A program made the position numbers and the translations under genes. Below the pieces are notes generated by a model that was given only the letters and a program-made list of their open reading frames with translations, was not told the origin of the DNA and did not search any database. DNA of 42,085 bases from SHZI01 sp964371995 (GTDB lineage: Bacteria; Pseudomonadota; Gammaproteobacteria; Steroidobacterales; GCA-2729495), in NCBI GenBank assembly GCA_964371995.1, contig CAYJPG010000011.1, positions 1 to 42,085 on the forward strand. The letters run 5' to 3'. This document shows, piece by piece, positions 40,952-42,085 of the stretch (its first letter is position 1; each line of letters begins with the position of its first letter).

Positions 40952-42085
40952 TCAGGGCTGCTGTGCGGTATAGATCTTCCAGAGCCGAACCAGCAGTGAG
41001 TAGTCGGGCTTGCTGACCAGACCGAAGGCTCTCGTCGCTCCGGTACGGTCCCCGGAAGCCAGAAAGGCCCGTCCAAGCGACAGGTTGGCGTCATCCAGGC
41101 TCTTTACACCACCCTTTGCGATACCGCGCTGAATGGCCTCGATGGCTTTTGCCGGCTGATCGTAACTCAGGAAGGCCTCGCCCAGCTTGACGTCAGCTTC
41201 GCCGACCTTTGCGGCCATCGCCTCCTTCTCAAACTGCGGCAGGGACTTGCGGTCGCCGGCAACCTGCCGTTTGGAATCTTCCAGCAATTGCTGGCTCTTC
41301 TGCTTGTCCCCGCTGGTGTCTAGAACCTTCAGCGCGTAGCCGCGCTCTATGAACTTCAGCGCTTCACCCGGTGAGCCGGAGCGCAGGGCGACGTTGGCCG
41401 CTTCGGTGAAATCGTCGGCGCTGTCCATCGCGTCCACGACATACAGCAGGCGGAAGACCTGCAGGATCTCCAGTTCCTTGGTGCTGGCCGCGCCAAGCAG
41501 ACTCGAAGACAGGGTTATCCAGTGTTCCTTGCGGGGATAGTAGCGCACGAGATCTACGGTGGCGTCGATGACACCGGGATCGTTCTTCAGCTTCCCGTAT
41601 GAGTTCTGCAGGATGAGCAGCCAGTTTTCCTCAGGCTCCTGTCCGGCGGCGACAGCACCGGCGGTCGCTTCCTTCATGTAGTTTGCTGCCGCGCTGAAAT
41701 CGTCATTGAAGTAGCTCGCCTGACCGACCAGGCCGACCATGACCGGGTCGCGCGTACCGGCCGCTTCCAGCCAGCGCTTGCCATAGGCGACGACCTTGTT
41801 CAGGTCGCGGAGATCAGGCTGGAAGTACAACTGTGCAAGCAGCCGCAGCCGGTCATTGACCTGTTCCGGGGGCAAGAAACCCGAGTCCAGCCCGTGTTCA
41901 TACAGCAGGGCCGCATCCTTGTACTTGGCCTGCTTGAGTGCGACGAAGCCGAGCAGTTCATCGACCTGAAACTGTTCGAACGGCGTCTTGTCTTCAACGG
42001 AATCGGCGGCACGAAGTTCTGCTTCGGCTTCCGGGAACTTGCCTTCATTGGCGAGATCAAGGCCGGCTTTCAGGGGCTTCATGAC
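40952..42085 (-). CDS. TPR-like repeat protein (5' truncated by window edge), paralog of the preceding gene
   Basis: At least 377 residues. The frame stays open to the window edge, and the Met at 42082 aligns with an internal part of the paralog (its KVGKLLQDALT segment), so the true start with a signal peptide lies outside. Helical repeats are visible: GLDLANEGKFPEAEAELRAAD, FVALKQAKYKDAALLYEHGL and LGEAFLSYDQPAKAIEAIQRGI. The C-terminus, LLVRLWKIYTAQQ, matches that of its neighbour. Probably periplasmic; function unknown. Confidence 0.78.
   Translation of the reverse strand, partial: VMKPLKAGLDLANEGKFPEAEAELRAADSVEDKTPFEQFQVDELLGFVALKQAKYKDAALLYEHGLDSGFLPPEQVNDRLRLLAQLYFQPDLRDLNKVVAYGKRWLEAAGTRDPVMVGLVGQASYFNDDFSAAANYMKEATAGAVAAGQEPEENWLLILQNSYGKLKNDPGVIDATVDLVRYYPRKEHWITLSSSLLGAASTKELEILQVFRLLYVVDAMDSADDFTEAANVALRSGSPGEALKFIERGYALKVLDTSGDKQKSQQLLEDSKRQVAGDRKSLPQFEKEAMAAKVGEADVKLGEAFLSYDQPAKAIEAIQRGIAKGGVKSLDDANLSLGRAFLASGDRTGATRAFGLVSKPDYSLLVRLWKIYTAQQP

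Overview
The window is about 42 kb of dense, G+C-rich Gram-negative DNA. It contains TonB-dependent receptor, lipoprotein and signal-peptide genes, an E. coli-type flavodoxin HemG, a YfhL-type ferredoxin and a gamma-glutamylated putrescine pathway. Together these point to a gammaproteobacterium; genus and species cannot be read from it. No rRNA, tRNA, CRISPR array or insertion sequence was seen. No gene-free gap exceeds 300 bases. The longest, 15226-15512, carries two operator sites and a promoter.

Left part (1-4662): a rhomboid protease cut by the window edge, a small exported protein, a minus-strand pair (an exported protein resembling coproporphyrinogen oxidase HemF, then an MFS transporter), and a metal sensor plus CDF exporter pair of the DmeR/DmeF type with a palindromic operator inside its promoter.

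Central part (about 4.7-32.3 kb): this is the main discovery. A near-palindrome, GTTGTCAT-N6-ATGACAAC, recurs before six transcription units, including a GntR/HutC-type regulator gene. The units are: (A) Fe/2-oxoglutarate dioxygenase, ABC ATPase, two large-loop ABC permeases, HemG-type flavodoxin and MATE exporter; (B) KorA-KorB 2-oxoacid:ferredoxin oxidoreductase; (C) gntR itself; (D) a geranylgeranyl-reductase/FixC-like flavoprotein, a YfhL-type ferredoxin and OppBCDF; (E) a divergent pair, with an SDR-like protein and the OppA-like binding protein on one side and, on the other, two CbiX/CbiK-like chelatase lipoproteins flanking a NosR-like flavin/iron-sulfur membrane protein; (F) an Ig-like-repeat surface protein continuous in frame with a TonB-dependent receptor. 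The parts list (outer-membrane receptor, periplasmic chelatase-like proteins, periplasmic redox protein, Opp-type importer, ferredoxin-linked reductase, HemG) fits uptake and processing of a tetrapyrrole or metal chelate. That function is inference; the shared operator is seen directly.

Right part (32366-42085): an MFS transporter followed by a membrane-anchored ClpP-like protein (minus strand); a tightly overlapping puuD-puuA-aminotransferase-puuB operon for putrescine use (plus strand); and two tandem paralogous TPR-type proteins (minus strand), the last cut by the window edge.
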